From JAKVCB01 sp965243695 (GTDB lineage Bacteria; Planctomycetota; Planctomycetia; Pirellulales; Lacipirellulaceae): a stretch of DNA of 64,000 bases. The first letter of the stretch is position 1; every line of letters begins with the position of its first letter. A program made the translations under genes and the position numbers. Positions 62,278 through 64,000 of this stretch are shown here, piece by piece. Below the pieces are notes generated by a model. That model searched no databases and was not told where the DNA came from. It was given only the letters and a program-made list of their open reading frames with translations. The stretch spans positions 62,001-126,000 of the forward strand of contig CBDEWC010000037.1 in assembly GCA_965243695.1 (NCBI GenBank). Direction: 5' to 3'.

Positions 62278-62537
62278 AACGCCAAGGCTCCGTTGGTAGT
62301 GATCAACACGGTGGCACCCTTTCAATCCGGCCAGACACGATCTCCGGCCGCAAATCCAATGGGTATCTTAGGAGGGGACCCTGCAATCAGGCAACTCGGT
62401 TTTTTGCCCAGGTCGATCCAATCACGCATCCCCAAAATTGGACCAACCTCGTCGTGAGGGTGCCGCGGACTTGCTGCGCTTCTGGGTAGGTCATAGCCCG
62501 ATGGCCTGTGGCCTAAAAACTTCACAGCCCGAGGAGG

Positions 62538-64000
62538 TTACGACCCAAAGATTTCTTGCGCCTGCTGGCGGGCAATCTGGAGGGCCTTGGGGATTTGGGC
62601 AGGGAATTTTCCGCCTGCCTGGGCCATGCTCGTCCGTCCGCCACCGCCACCGCCGACGGCCTGGGCCACGGGACGAATCCAATCCCCGGCGCTAGCTCCG
62701 CGAGCTTCGAGATCTTTACTGATTCCCGCAATCAGACTTACTTTGTCATCGCCCAACTTGCTAGCCAGCAGAATTGCCGAAGGAGTCACCTTCTGGCGCA
62801 CTTGATCGACAAGTTGCCGCATTAAATTGGGCTGGACACCGTGCACTTCGGTAATGACCAACGTGACATCACCAACCTGTTCGGAGGATTCCAGTATGGT
62901 TTCTGCTGAAAGTGGGCCCGCTGCGTCGCGGTCAGCTAGTTGCTTTGCCATGGTGTCAACTTCGCGTTTCAAGGCAGCAACCCGATCGGGAACTGCCAGC
63001 GGGGACACCGAAAGTAGGCGGGCTGCCTCGACCAGAAGCTGTTTGGCCTCCAGTGGCGTGGGGGAGGAATTTGTGGGCGGGGTTTCTGTGGGTGACGAGA
63101 TCTCTTTTGCGGCGCCGCCTCCGGATAGCTGTTTCTTCAGGTCTCGCTGTCTTTTAAGTAACGCAGAAATCGCGGTTGGAAGGTGATGTGGAAGAGCCTC
63201 CAGGACCGTTTGCCGTTTGCGAAAAGGCTGCCGCGATTTGCCGGGCATATTCACGCGCTTTGCGGCCAGTGACTGCTACGATCCGGCGGGTTCCAGCAGA
63301 TACCCCCTCTTCACTCAGGATTTCGAAATGCTCAATGTGCTCGGTGTTTTCCAGATGGGTTCCCCCGCACAGTTCCTTGCTGAAATCTCCCATCGATACC
63401 ATGCGAACCGGGTCGGGATATTTCTCGCCGAAGAGCATCGTGGCACCTTGCTCACGTGCATCGGTCAGGGAAAGTGTTTTCCAGAGGATTTTTTCACCCG
63501 CCAGGATTCGTTCGTGCACATGCCCCAACACGGCTGTCAGTTGTTCCGAGTTGACCGGAACTAAGTTGGTGAAATCGAATCGCAACCAATCTTCATCGAC
63601 TTTCGATCCTTGTTGTTGGGCGTGGGCTCCCAGGATGTTTTGCAGGGCGTGATGCAAGACGTGGGTTGCTGAGTGTGCACGGCGAATTCCTGTTCGGCGG
63701 TGCGATTCCACGACAGCCTGCAACTTTTGCCCCTCGTGAAGAATGCCTTTGCGAAGATGGCCTAGATGGATGATCAACTCCCCATTCTTTTGCGTGTCGG
63801 TTACGTGAAACTCAAATCCTTCACCGGTCAGTGTGCCTGTATCGCCAACCTGGCCACCACTCTCACCGTAGAAAGGAGTCCGGTCGAGTACGACGCGAAC
63901 CAGATCGGCATGGCCAATTTCTTCCATTTGATCGCAAAGGTGATCATGGGGTGGAACGCCCGCAATAATTCCCAAGACGACCGCTTCTGTTTCACCTGCG
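62538..64000 (-). CDS. alaS: Alanyl-tRNA synthetase, 3' part, split by a frameshift
   Basis: The gene enters from the right edge on the minus strand. The first frame (64000 to 63154) contains the editing domain: TPFYGESGGQVGDTG, HSATHVLHHALQNILG (HxxxH metal site) and ELCGGTHLENT. The second frame (63254 to 62538) carries the coiled coil and C-Ala domain: LKRQRDLKKQL, VGGGGGGRTSMAQAGG. Between them CCGTTTG is duplicated (63206-63212, 63213-63219). Removing 7 nt merges the frames into AAAFSQTVLEALPHHLP. AlaRS is essential, so either the assembly has an error or the halves are made separately from an ATG at about 63248. N-terminal catalytic core is outside the window. Confidence 0.85.
63206..63219. 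repeat. 7-nt tandem duplication inside alaS
   Basis: CCGTTTG at 63206-63212 and 63213-63219. A non-multiple-of-three duplication exactly at the point where the AlaRS reading frame shifts. Confidence 0.92.

Noticed and set aside
1..64000. tRNA or rRNA genes, insertion sequences, phage genes
   Set aside because: No cloverleaf-like sequence with CCA or T-loop, no rRNA-like block, no transposase or integrase motif and no long terminal inverted repeats were noticed by eye; a dedicated RNA scan was not possible.

Overview
The window looks like chromosomal DNA of a planctomycete, probably Pirellulaceae-like (inference). The best single clue is the N-terminal motif RRPRIESLEDRLVMSA of the secreted protease at 8154-11948, a signature of large exported planctomycete proteins. 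Other support comes from the many secreted or lipoprotein-type proteins of unknown function, the mixed house-keeping gene order, the Bacteroidetes/planctomycete-type dihydroorotase, and the degenerate GH10-like and NodB-like proteins. I saw no rRNA, tRNA, CRISPR array, phage or insertion sequence.

Layout. 0.8-7.7 kb: a UDP-glucuronate 4-epimerase; a minus-strand operon btaA-btaB-glycosyltransferase for betaine (phosphorus-free) lipid and possibly glycolipid synthesis; miaE; and pyrC. 8.1-12.6 kb: a subtilase with ten 46-47-residue repeats, then a dead methyltransferase. 12.7-32.4 kb: a large exopolysaccharide / O-antigen locus in three blocks. Block A (+) holds a methyltransferase, a Wzx-like flippase fused to an APH-type kinase, a GT4 and a Wzy/WaaL protein. 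Block B (-) holds two GT4 enzymes, a PglC-like phosphoglycosyl transferase, a PglD/NeuD acetyltransferase and a PglE-like aminotransferase. Block C (+) holds Wza, the Wzc BY-kinase, a Wzy-TPR protein and a WbpM/PglF dehydratase. Blocks B and C together encode every step from UDP-GlcNAc to a diNAc-bacillosamine-type lipid-linked sugar, plus assembly and export.

32.7-48 kb: metH, an unknown 462-residue protein, a lipoprotein, holA, a secreted protein, a small SHOCT-like membrane protein, clpX (with a clear intrinsic terminator), an aminotransferase and a DMT exporter. 47.9-57.3 kb: two paralogous surface proteins, a frameshifted LolA-like gene, small membrane proteins, a MORN-repeat protein, a NodB-like protein and a ZIP transporter. 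57.4-64 kb: dtd, aroC, purC, a GH10-like protein, a STAS protein and the 3' part of alaS, which runs off the right edge.

The most unusual property of the DNA is a high density of short exact tandem duplications (6-28 nt), about twenty loci in 64 kb. They sit mostly between genes or at gene ends. Inside intact genes they are nearly always multiples of three. Two break reading frames: a 7-nt duplication in alaS and a 28-nt repeat in the LolA-like gene; in each case deleting one unit restores the frame exactly. One in-frame hexanucleotide run sets the length of the tyrosine tail of the Wzc kinase. Remnants of a sugar isomerase, a methyltransferase and a sugar epimerase show ongoing gene decay around the polysaccharide genes.
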